Below are positions 26,022 through 33,474 of a stretch of DNA of 64,000 nucleotides, piece by piece. How positions within the stretch are numbered: the first letter of the stretch is position 1; each line of letters starts with the position of its first letter. The DNA comes from Coprococcus eutactus (GTDB taxonomy: Bacteria > Bacillota > Clostridia > Lachnospirales > Lachnospiraceae): NCBI RefSeq assembly GCF_025149915.1, contig NZ_CP102278.1, positions 186,001-250,000 of the forward strand. The letters are read 5' to 3'. The notes beneath the pieces are model-generated. The model was not told where the DNA came from, made no database searches, and was given only the letters and a program-made list of their open reading frames with translations. The translations under genes were made by a program, and so were the position numbers.

Positions 26022-26696
26022 ATGATAAGAAATGAGAAATTGGAAGATATCTCAGATGGAAGATTGTACGATGCAAATGATATGGTGAAGGCATACTGCA
26101 ATGAATGTAAGGGTTGTCACGCTTGCTGCACAGGGATGGGAAATTCTATTATTCTTGATCCCATGGACGTGATGAGACTTTGCAGGGAGACCGGAAAGAA
26201 CTTTACGCAGCTGCTTGAAAAGGAGCTTGAGGTCAATGTGGTGGATGGTCTGGTGCTGCCAAATATAAAGATGACGGCGGATAAGTGTCCATTCTTAAAC
26301 GAGGAGGGCAGATGCAGCATCCATAGCGCGAGACCGGGTTTTTGCAGACTCTTTCCACTTGGCAGATATTACACCGATGACGGATTCAGATATATCCTGC
26401 AGATACATGAGTGTGAGCGCGCGGGCAGGACTAAAGTCAAGGTGTCGAAATGGATAGATATCGAGGATCTGCCAAGGTACACGAAGTATATAAATGACTG
26501 GCACAAGTTCCAGAAAGACATGCAGAGAAACCTGATAGAATATATGCGCGCCGGCGAGGATGAGACAGCGAGAAATCAGACCATGCTGGTGCTGCAGGTC
26601 ATGTATGTGGGAATGTATGATGCGGAGAAGGATTTCTATGAGCAGTTTGATGCCAGACTTGCGCACATACGCAGTCTGCTCTGTATGACGGAGTAG
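26022..26696 (+). CDS. YkgJ-type Cys-cluster protein
   Basis: A 224-residue cytoplasmic protein of the YkgJ/CxxCxxxxCxxC metal-cluster family. The cluster CNECKGCHACC lies near residues 26-36, followed by KCPFLNEEGRCSIH and RPGFCRLFPLG, the usual remaining Cys positions; a Zn or Fe-S centre is expected. The exact function of the family is not known. ATG 26022 is preferred over TTG 26007 because the TGAGGA site lies between them. It follows the ECF fusion by 20 nt and appears to be the last gene of the cobalamin operon, so a role in corrinoid handling is possible but not shown. Confidence 0.75.
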   Translation: MIRNEKLEDISDGRLYDANDMVKAYCNECKGCHACCTGMGNSIILDPMDVMRLCRETGKNFTQLLEKELEVNVVDGLVLPNIKMTADKCPFLNEEGRCSIHSARPGFCRLFPLGRYYTDDGFRYILQIHECERAGRTKVKVSKWIDIEDLPRYTKYINDWHKFQKDMQRNLIEYMRAGEDETARNQTMLVLQVMYVGMYDAEKDFYEQFDARLAHIRSLLCMTE

Positions 26697-26812
26697 AATG
26701 GAATAGGATGAGAGTATTTTGGCGGGACTTGGTTTACCATATATTTACTTTGTATCGGAAACCTCTCGATCATACAGAGTTATAAATGTAAAAAATAGGG
26801 TGTAGAGTTTAT

Positions 26813-27934
26813 ATGGGAAAAGTTAGAGATATCATAGATAAGACATTTGAATATGGACAGGGCAGGGGGGAACTGCCGGGAGTCGATGAGCTGGCTGAAG
26901 CTATAGAAGTTCTGTCTATGACGCAAAATGATCCGCTTTGCCAGAATACGAATATGTCTGGGGACTCTAAGGATGTTCTCACTGATTTTGAGTATCTTAG
27001 AACGAAAGCTTATGATCTGGCGCATGATAGATTCGGAAACAGGATATACATAAGAGGGCTTATCGAGTTTACGAACATTTGCAAGAATGATTGCTACTAC
27101 TGCGGTATCAGAAAGAGCAACAGCCACGTTGACAGATACCGTCTGACAAAGGATCAGATTCTGGCTTGCGCCGATGAAGGATATGTACTGGGATTTCGCA
27201 CATTTGTGCTTCAGGGAGGCGAGGACGGAGGCTTTTCGGATGGGGCTATAGCTGACATTGTGAGGTGTATCAAGGAGAGGCATCCTGATTGTGCCGTCAC
27301 GCTGTCATTTGGCGAGCATTCGTATGAGACATACAAGCTGTGGCGGATGGCTGGGGCTGACAGATATCTTCTGAGACATGAAACTGCGAACAGGAAGCAC
27401 TACGAAAGACTCCATCCAGAGAAGATGAGCTATGACAACAGAGTTCGATGTCTGTATAATCTTAAAAGTCTTGGATATCAGGTGGGAAGTGGATTCATGG
27501 TTGGATCGCCGTATCAGACGTCAGTGAATCTGGCTGAGGATCTGCATTTCCTTGCGAAGCTGCAGCCGCAGATGATAGGGATCGGACCGTATGTTCCACA
27601 TAAAGAGACGCCATTTGCGAAGATGGAGCAGGGAACGGTCAGGCAGACCCTTGTGATGATAAGCATGCTGAGACTGATGTTCCCGAAGGCACTCATACCA
27701 TCCACCACATCTCTCGGAACGATAGCGGCGGATGGCAGGGAGCGTGGGTTTATGCACGGCGCAAATGTGGTCATGCCGAATCTGTCTCCTGTGTCTGTCC
27801 GAAAGAAATACGAGCTCTATGACAACAAGATATGCACGGGGGAGGAATCCGCCCAGTGCCGCGGCTGTCTTGACAGGCGCGCAGAGGCGTTCGGATTCCA
27901 GATAGTTGTCGATAGAGGCGACTATATATCATAA
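26813..27934 (+). CDS. hydE: [FeFe] hydrogenase H-cluster maturation protein HydE
   Basis: A 373-residue radical-SAM enzyme. The cluster motif CKNDCYYC lies in FTNICKNDCYYCGIRKSN, the HydE form. Other HydE/BioB-like segments are LQGGEDGGFSD, LSFGEHSYE, RHETANRKHYERLHP, GSGFMVGSPYQT and IGPYVPHKETPF. HydE works with HydG and HydF to build the di-iron subcluster of [FeFe] hydrogenase such as the one at 8976; HydF and HydG are not in this window. It lies 116 nt after the Cys-cluster gene with no strong terminator visible. The 3' end runs directly into the 80-bp repeats. Confidence 0.9.
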   Translation: MGKVRDIIDKTFEYGQGRGELPGVDELAEAIEVLSMTQNDPLCQNTNMSGDSKDVLTDFEYLRTKAYDLAHDRFGNRIYIRGLIEFTNICKNDCYYCGIRKSNSHVDRYRLTKDQILACADEGYVLGFRTFVLQGGEDGGFSDGAIADIVRCIKERHPDCAVTLSFGEHSYETYKLWRMAGADRYLLRHETANRKHYERLHPEKMSYDNRVRCLYNLKSLGYQVGSGFMVGSPYQTSVNLAEDLHFLAKLQPQMIGIGPYVPHKETPFAKMEQGTVRQTLVMISMLRLMFPKALIPSTTSLGTIAADGRERGFMHGANVVMPNLSPVSVRKKYELYDNKICTGEESAQCRGCLDRRAEAFGFQIVVDRGDYIS

Positions 27935-28110
27935 GGAGGACCCGCGTAAGCGGGAGATTCCTTATGATGTACGCAGACGCCGCGCGAAGCGCCTTTCATG
28001 CGTCTGCACCTTAAGGAGGACCCGCGTAAGCGGGAGATTCCTTATGATGTACGCAGACGCCGCGCGAAGCGCCTTTCATGCGTCTGCACCTTAAGGAGGA
28101 CTCGCGTAAG
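27933..28110. repeat. Two and a quarter copies of an 80-bp palindromic repeat
   Basis: Units start at 27933 and 28013 with exact 80-bp period, and a truncated third begins at 28093. Each unit has two hairpins: AAGGA...TCCTT around CCCGC-GTAA-GCGGG, and GCAGACGC...GCGTCTGC around an inner GC-rich stem. The two full units are almost identical. A further copy lies inverted at 33355-33434 and a fragment at about 38475-38491. The array abuts the stops of both convergent genes (hydE and the DUF1275 gene), so it may also act as terminator. Confidence 0.85.
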
Positions 28111-28118
28111 CTCATTTT

Positions 28119-28790
28119 TTATTCTCTCTCTTCCTTGATGAACATGAACAGGAAGCTTACGAACAGCAGACAGCAGGAGAACCAGATAGTTCTCATGTCA
28201 AATATACGGATGAAGTGACCGCCCACAGCGGCACCGATTCCGAACAGCAGGATGATTGCCCAGTAGCACAGGGATTTGAAAAGTGTGTTCCTGTCCTTTG
28301 TTCTGAAGTATGCACACAGGGCATCTGTGCCACTTCGTATGTTTCCAATGCACATGGTACTGGCAAATGCATAGCCGTTGACTTTCCTGAATGCCTGTAC
28401 CTGCATGGCACATGAAAATGAAACCATGGCATTTGCGATAAGATTAAGCCTTATGGGAAGAAATCCCACGATAAGAAGCAGAAAAATCTCACACAATACA
28501 ACGATCTGTCTCCAATGAAACTGCTGCATATTCTGAAATTTCTGTTTTATACACTCGGCAGCAGCAATTCCAAGTGCAAAAAATAATAGAGGAACGGCAT
28601 AGTGTACACACATTCTCCAGTTTCGGTCTACAAGATTCTGACCGAGAAGAACTATGTTGCCTGTCTGTGCATTTGCAAATACCTTTCCTCTGAATATATA
28701 GGTATATGCATCCTGCAGACCTCCTGATACTGACAGGAAGGCCGCGGTGATGAAAGATTCTGACATTTGTCTATGTGGATAAAACTTCAT
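28119..28790 (-). CDS. DUF1275 (YoaK-like) membrane protein
   Basis: A 223-residue protein with about six hydrophobic segments. The N-terminal signature GGLQDAYTYIFRGKVFANAQTGNIV (residues 23-47) is diagnostic of the DUF1275 family, putative small-molecule permeases of unknown substrate. A CAAGGAG site precedes the ATG. It lies 84 nt downstream of the ThrE-like gene on the same strand; the gap contains a copy of the GGGGACGGAGGT repeat. Confidence 0.8.
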   Translation of the reverse strand: MKFYPHRQMSESFITAAFLSVSGGLQDAYTYIFRGKVFANAQTGNIVLLGQNLVDRNWRMCVHYAVPLLFFALGIAAAECIKQKFQNMQQFHWRQIVVLCEIFLLLIVGFLPIRLNLIANAMVSFSCAMQVQAFRKVNGYAFASTMCIGNIRSGTDALCAYFRTKDRNTLFKSLCYWAIILLFGIGAAVGGHFIRIFDMRTIWFSCCLLFVSFLFMFIKEERE

Positions 28791-28843
28791 GGTTCATATA
28801 CTCCTTGGTTGTAGATTTGACATTTAGGCGCTGATCCCATCTG

Positions 28844-28865
28844 GGGGACGGAGGTGCCTGACCCC
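28844..28865. repeat. Third copy of the GGGGACGGAGGT repeat
   Basis: A 22-bp match to the elements at 10763-10784 and 10827-10848, located just downstream of the ThrE-like gene stop. Confidence 0.7.
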
Positions 28866-28874
28866 ATTCGTGGA

Positions 28875-30251
28875 TCAGGTGCAGTACCTGAAGGTTCTGT
28901 CCGTCAGGATTCTTGCAAATATCAGTCCAAGTGGCAGGGCTATGATGATCATGATGGCAGCTGCAAACCAGGACACGGCATCGGAAAGTGACATGATCCC
29001 AAAGTTGTATATTGCCCGGTAAAGATAAAGTCCTGGAACCATGATGACTATGGATGGAACTGTCAGTGAGATTCGCGGATAACCGTTGGTGCTTTTGATG
29101 AATGAAGCGAGCAGTCCGGCCGTGAGGGCTCCGGCAAATGCGGCGGCAGCTGCAGGGATGCCGGCAAGATCTACAAGTTCTAGACGTAGAGTGTTGGCTA
29201 TGGCACCGATGGCAGCGGCTGTGGCAGCCATGTGTATGGAGCTGTTGAACATGATGGAGAATCCGAATACACCGCAGAAGCTGGCAATCAATCTGAATAC
29301 CAGATGAAGTTCTGGTGTTATGTCGAGTGTCGCAAAATCCTGTGGGTGGAGCTTCAGCAGAAGCGCCATGATCCATGCGAACATCGTTGCCACAAGCACA
29401 ATGATGATCGAGTATGTAAGCCTCTCAAGTCCGGATCTCAGATCCAGTTTTGAAAGGTCTATGCCGCTGGTGATAAATGGAAATCCCGGTATGATGAACA
29501 GCATTGAGCAGATATATCCGGCTTCGTGGAAGGCGGGTATATGGAATGCCAGTTCAGCGACCTTTAGCAGCAGTGCGTACACAAGACAAGCGGCTGACAC
29601 GGATACCGCTATGTTCATATATAAAGTAAAATGGTGTTTGATAAGCTTTGTCCTTATGAGATTGCCGATTCCGGCTGCGACAAATGCCAGTATCATTTCT
29701 ACAGGTCCGCCACCTAGAAGAAATGTGAAGGCGCAGCAGGCTAGGGCAGAGGCAAGTCCGAGACGGAGAGGAGAGTATAAGGCATGTATTCTTTCTATTT
29801 CATCAAGCTTCTGATGGATCTCCTCGCCAGTCAGATGCGCCTCTTCATTTGGAAAATTGTCAACAAACTGCTCCATTCTGTAGAGTTTTGAGGTGTTCAC
29901 CCCGGTATTGGCGATGCACAGGGACTGTGATACACAGTCGTGACCGTCAAAACAGTTGAATTCTATGGACATGAGACCGACATCAACGGTACATGTGACG
30001 CCCAGTTCCTTGGAAAGCCTGTTCATGGAAGTACGGACACGCCATGCACCTGTTCCGCATGAGAGCATGATAAGACCGACTCTGCCTATGACAGAAGCCT
30101 TTTCAATCAGACCTGCCTTGCATATGAGTACATTGCTGTCGGCATTGGCGTAGTCATGCCATGGGATCTCCATGTGATTTTTTTCCATGATGTCTATGTA
30201 TGATCCAGCATTTGCGGATTTTGCTGTTTTGCCAGTATTACTTTTCTGCAT
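28875..30251 (-). CDS. ThrE-family threonine/serine exporter-like protein
   Basis: A 458-residue membrane protein with both halves of the ThrE family. A soluble N-terminal region (GRVGLIMLSCGTGAWRVRTSMNRL near 60-85) leads into about ten hydrophobic segments, including FIIPGFPFITSGIDLSKLDL and a C-terminal block with PSIVIMVPGLYLYRAIYN, the conserved ThrE_2 motif. ThrE proteins export threonine and serine; the substrate here is inferred. The start at 30251 overlaps the last 14 nt of the upstream gene and has a GAGG site, so the two genes are coupled. Confidence 0.82.
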   Translation of the reverse strand: MQKSNTGKTAKSANAGSYIDIMEKNHMEIPWHDYANADSNVLICKAGLIEKASVIGRVGLIMLSCGTGAWRVRTSMNRLSKELGVTCTVDVGLMSIEFNCFDGHDCVSQSLCIANTGVNTSKLYRMEQFVDNFPNEEAHLTGEEIHQKLDEIERIHALYSPLRLGLASALACCAFTFLLGGGPVEMILAFVAAGIGNLIRTKLIKHHFTLYMNIAVSVSAACLVYALLLKVAELAFHIPAFHEAGYICSMLFIIPGFPFITSGIDLSKLDLRSGLERLTYSIIIVLVATMFAWIMALLLKLHPQDFATLDITPELHLVFRLIASFCGVFGFSIMFNSSIHMAATAAAIGAIANTLRLELVDLAGIPAAAAAFAGALTAGLLASFIKSTNGYPRISLTVPSIVIMVPGLYLYRAIYNFGIMSLSDAVSWFAAAIMIIIALPLGLIFARILTDRTFRYCT

Positions 30252-30999
30252 AAATGATCGCCTCGGCTTTCGCAACGTGTCTTTCAAGATTCTTCATGAG
30301 CAGTGAATCCGGCAGGAATATTCCAAGCTCGTCATATCGCATGCCCTGTCTGTCCAGGGTATCCTGACCATAGAATACAAATGCCATGGGAAGATTTTTC
30401 TCCAGTTCGACCATGATATCCCATACAGCACAGTATGCCTCAGCTTCGGTCTCCTTGAGCTTTACCGTGTCCGGCAGCTCTCTGATGAGCAGGACTCCAG
30501 TGCACTCCTCAAGGATCTTCTGTCCGACTTCCATGTTGTCAGAAGTGTATTCATGGCTGTATCTGTATGCCTTTGCAAGATACATATTCTCGTTGTGTGT
30601 CATATGTGTGTATATATCGTGAAAGTGCTGATAATCTTTTTCTTTTACAGAGTTTCTGAATTCAGGCAGAAGTTCGCCGTGCTCATCGGTCGTGATGACA
30701 GGATTGGTCTTGCCATCGGCGTTGAAGCGATATGGGATGAGGTAGGAATTCCTTAGCAGATCGAACATGGTATTGTTGCAGATGGACATCAGGAATGCAG
30801 ACATATCTCTGTCCAGATAAGCGGAGAGAAGTGATTTTGCAAATTCTTCCGGTGACAGATTGCAGTCAAAGTCATCATTGCAGAACAGATAATTGCAAAA
30901 TGTATCCATAAGCTTTTCACATGCCCAGGGATCCCTGAGGATCTTTTCAAATAATATTTCCGATTTTTCTTCCCTTGGGAAAATGGTCTTTTCTTCCAT
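30238..30999 (-). CDS. Uncharacterised 253-residue acidic protein coupled to the ThrE-like exporter
   Basis: I do not recognise this protein. It is soluble and acidic, rich in Glu, Asp, Met and Tyr, with no signal peptide or membrane helix. Notable stretches are NYLFCNDDFDCNLSPEEFAKSLLSAYL (about 40-66) and a C-terminal half that looks helical. The ATG at 30999 fits an AAAGGA site 9 nt upstream better than the ATG at 31011. It overlaps the ThrE-like gene and is divergent from the lysR gene at 31167, suggesting a regulated two-gene unit. A regulatory or scaffold role for the exporter is a guess. Confidence 0.6.
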   Translation of the reverse strand: MEEKTIFPREEKSEILFEKILRDPWACEKLMDTFCNYLFCNDDFDCNLSPEEFAKSLLSAYLDRDMSAFLMSICNNTMFDLLRNSYLIPYRFNADGKTNPVITTDEHGELLPEFRNSVKEKDYQHFHDIYTHMTHNENMYLAKAYRYSHEYTSDNMEVGQKILEECTGVLLIRELPDTVKLKETEAEAYCAVWDIMVELEKNLPMAFVFYGQDTLDRQGMRYDELGIFLPDSLLMKNLERHVAKAEAIIYAEK

Positions 31000-31043
31000 A
31001 TATATGCGCATCCTTTCATATGATAAATGTTGTATTGTCTTTT

Positions 31044-31059
31044 TAATCTGGTTAGATTA
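31044..31059. promoter_or_regulatory. Palindromic operator between divergent genes
   Basis: TAATCT-GGTT-AGATTA is a perfect 6-bp dyad with a 4-bp centre. It lies midway between the thrE-type operon and the first lysR gene and overlaps -10-like sequences on both strands, so it may be a LysR binding site. Confidence 0.4.
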
Positions 31060-31166
31060 TACTATCGAGGTGGCAATAAGTGAAAATCATAATTGATATG
31101 ACAGCAATAATAAAATGATATGCCAGAGATTGCTGCATAGTGAATAGTTTTACGAAAGGAAAATTC

Positions 31167-32057
31167 ATGAACGTTAATTTCGAATATTATAAGATATTTT
31201 ATTATGTGGCAAGGTACCATAATTTTACCAAGGCGGCAAAGGTTCTCGGTAACAGCCAGCCAAATGTGACAAGGGCTATGAACTGTCTGGAACAGCAGCT
31301 TGGAAGGATACTTTTCGTCAGAACGAATAGGGGAGTGCAGCTCACGAGGGATGGCGAACAGCTCTATTCATATGTGGAGGCTGCAATGTCACAGCTTTTG
31401 ACGGCAGAGGACGAACTGGCTGACGGCGAGAATCTCACGCAGGGAAGTATAGCGATAGGAGTCAGCGAGACGGCACTCAACATTTATCTGCTGGACAAGC
31501 TGCGCGCATTTCACATGGCGTATCCGGGGATAAATCTCAAGATATATAATCACTCTACACCTCAGGCGGTGGATGAAGTGAAGAATGGCAGCATAGACTT
31601 TGCGGTGGTCACGACCCCAGCTGATGTGGAGGCTCCGCTCAAGAAGATCATGCTGCAGTCATATCGTGAGATACTTATCGGCGGAACGACATTTTTTTCA
31701 CTTAAAAAGCAAAAACTGTCCATTGCGGAGATGAGGAACTATCCTATGATCTGTCTAGGCAGGGAGACTATGACATTCAGATTCTACGACAGAATATTCA
31801 GGGAGCATGGCGTGGAGCTTGCGCCGGACACGGAGGCGGCCACCACGGATCAGATACTGCCACTTGTGAAGTGTGAGCTTGGACTTGCATTTATACCGGA
31901 ACTGATGGCGAGGGAGGCAGTAAAGAACAAGGAGGTCGTAAAGCTTTCACTTGAGGAAAAGCTTCCGGACAGGAATGTATGTCTTGTGTATGACTGCCTG
32001 CACCCACTGAATGAGGCAGCAAAGCAGTTTAAGAAAATAATAGTAGAAAGCAGGTGA
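31167..32057 (+). CDS. LysR-family transcriptional regulator (first of two)
   Basis: A 296-residue LysR regulator. The N-terminal winged helix spans about residues 1-60 (FYYVARYHNFTKAAKVLGNSQPNVTRAMNCLEQQLG), followed by the effector-binding domain. ATG 31167 has a GAAAGGA site; the upstream in-frame GTG at 31140 lacks one. It is divergent from the thrE-type operon and only 4 nt from a second lysR gene, so it may control the exporter, its own operon, or both. Confidence 0.87.
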   Translation: MNVNFEYYKIFYYVARYHNFTKAAKVLGNSQPNVTRAMNCLEQQLGRILFVRTNRGVQLTRDGEQLYSYVEAAMSQLLTAEDELADGENLTQGSIAIGVSETALNIYLLDKLRAFHMAYPGINLKIYNHSTPQAVDEVKNGSIDFAVVTTPADVEAPLKKIMLQSYREILIGGTTFFSLKKQKLSIAEMRNYPMICLGRETMTFRFYDRIFREHGVELAPDTEAATTDQILPLVKCELGLAFIPELMAREAVKNKEVVKLSLEEKLPDRNVCLVYDCLHPLNEAAKQFKKIIVESR

Positions 32058-32061
32058 GATC

Positions 32062-33207
32062 ATGACACTTCAGCAGCTTAGATATGTGGTGATGGTTGCT
32101 GATACGGGCACGATCACTGAGGCGGCTAACAGACTGTATATATCCCAGCCGAGCCTGACAAATGCCATCCATGAGTTGGAAAAAGAGATGGGGATAAATA
32201 TATTCAATAGGTCTAACAAGGGGATAAGTCCGTCTATAGAGGGTGAGGTTTTTCTTGGCTATGCGAGACAGGTGCTTGAACAGGCGAAGGTCCTTGAGGA
32301 CAAATATAAGGGGGACGATGGCGGCAAGAAGAGCTTCTGCGTGTCCACCCAGCACTATTCATTTGCGGTGAATGCATTTGTCGACCTGATAAAGAGATAT
32401 GGCCAGGATGAATATGATTTCAGCATAAGAGAGACACAGACCTATGAGATCATAGATGATGTTGCCAGGATGAGAAGTGAGATCGGAATACTCTTCTTGA
32501 ACGATTTCAATGAGAAAGTTTTGAACAAGATCCTCAAGGCAAATGACCTGGAGTTTCATGAGCTGTTCGTGGCAAAGCCTCACGTGTTCATAAGCAGAAA
32601 GCATCCATTGGCTAAGAATGATATCATAACAAATGAAGAGCTGGAGGCTTATCCATACTTGTCATTTGAGCAGGGGGAGCACAACTCTTTTTACTTCTCG
32701 GAGGAAATATTCTCCACAACGGAGAGAAAGAAGAATATAAGAGTCAGGGACAGAGCGACGCTGTTCAATCTGCTGATAGGCCTGAATGGATATACTGTGT
32801 GCAGCGGGGTCATAGATGAAAAGCTGAACGGCAAGGACATTATATCGGTGCCACTTGCGGATGAGAGCGATATGCGGATAGGCTATATCGTCCACAGAAA
32901 GGCGATCCTCAGCAGACTTGGAAATACTTACCTCGGTGCTCTGGGGAAATATCTCACAGCAGGTGAGACAAATGATATAAAGCAGACAGTACTGACGACG
33001 AAAGAGGCTGGTGCGGCGGGTTGCGACGAGCCGGAAGATGGTGGTACGGCGTATTGTGACGAGCCGGAAGCTTCAGTAAAAATTCCTCAGAGAAAGCTCC
33101 AGCACAGGGGGCGCTTCAACGAGATGAGGAATGACGGAGAGCCTGCCTGCGGAGATGTGAGGGAGAAAGCAGCAGAACATATGAAAAGGGTTAAACGGGA
33201 TATGTAG
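32062..33207 (+). CDS. LysR-family regulator with long C-terminal extension (MetR-like position)
   Basis: A 381-residue LysR protein with a typical N-terminal helix-turn-helix (GTITEAANRLYISQPSLTNAIHELEKEMG, about 16-44) and effector domain up to about 295. An extra polar tail of about 85 residues follows, unusual for the family; it contains an imperfect duplication (CDEPEDGG and CDEPEAS) and is basic at the end. An AGGTGAG site precedes the ATG, 4 nt after the first lysR stop. The next gene on the same strand is metE, so it could be a methionine or homocysteine sensor analogous to MetR, but the 267-nt gap with a terminator leaves this uncertain. Confidence 0.82.
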   Translation: MTLQQLRYVVMVADTGTITEAANRLYISQPSLTNAIHELEKEMGINIFNRSNKGISPSIEGEVFLGYARQVLEQAKVLEDKYKGDDGGKKSFCVSTQHYSFAVNAFVDLIKRYGQDEYDFSIRETQTYEIIDDVARMRSEIGILFLNDFNEKVLNKILKANDLEFHELFVAKPHVFISRKHPLAKNDIITNEELEAYPYLSFEQGEHNSFYFSEEIFSTTERKKNIRVRDRATLFNLLIGLNGYTVCSGVIDEKLNGKDIISVPLADESDMRIGYIVHRKAILSRLGNTYLGALGKYLTAGETNDIKQTVLTTKEAGAAGCDEPEDGGTAYCDEPEASVKIPQRKLQHRGRFNEMRNDGEPACGDVREKAAEHMKRVKRDM

Positions 33208-33283
33208 AGAGACTCGTGAAGATGGCAGGGATGCAGATTTTTCGTCGATCTGACATAGAATATAAGATATAAATATAGCGCGG

Positions 33284-33318
33284 ATATAGCGTAAAACTAT
33301 ATTCACGCTATATTTTTA
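33284..33318 (+). terminator. Terminator after the lysR pair
   Basis: ATATAGCGT (33284-33292) pairs with ACGCTATAT (33305-33313), followed by TTTT. Confidence 0.75.
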
Positions 33319-33352
33319 TGTATTATACAAGTGAGGGATGTCTTTATATAAT

Positions 33353-33454
33353 GTGGAGCAGACGCATGAAAGGCGCTTCGCGCGGCGTCTGCGTACTTCG
33401 CAAGGAATCTCCCGCAAGTGGGTCCTCCTTACGAAAACTTGTGGAGCAGACGCA
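33353..33454 (-). repeat. Inverted copy of the 80-bp palindromic repeat in the metE leader
   Basis: The reverse complement of 33355-33434 matches the 80-bp units at 27933 and 28013 with modest divergence. A 14-bp direct repeat (GTGGAGCAGACGCA at 33353-33366 and 33441-33454) bounds it, the second copy being the end of another, truncated unit. It lies between the lysR terminator and the metE ribosome binding site, so it is probably transcribed in the metE leader. Confidence 0.75.
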
Positions 33455-33474
33455 ATAAATTACAGGAGGATATG

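Noticed and set aside
28021..28094. Short open frame across the 80-bp repeats
   Set aside because: It is created by the repeated palindromic sequence and encodes nothing recognisable.
33208..33474. Cobalamin or SAM riboswitch or T-box in the metE leader
   Set aside because: None of the conserved cores is present; the leader holds a terminator and a dispersed repeat copy.
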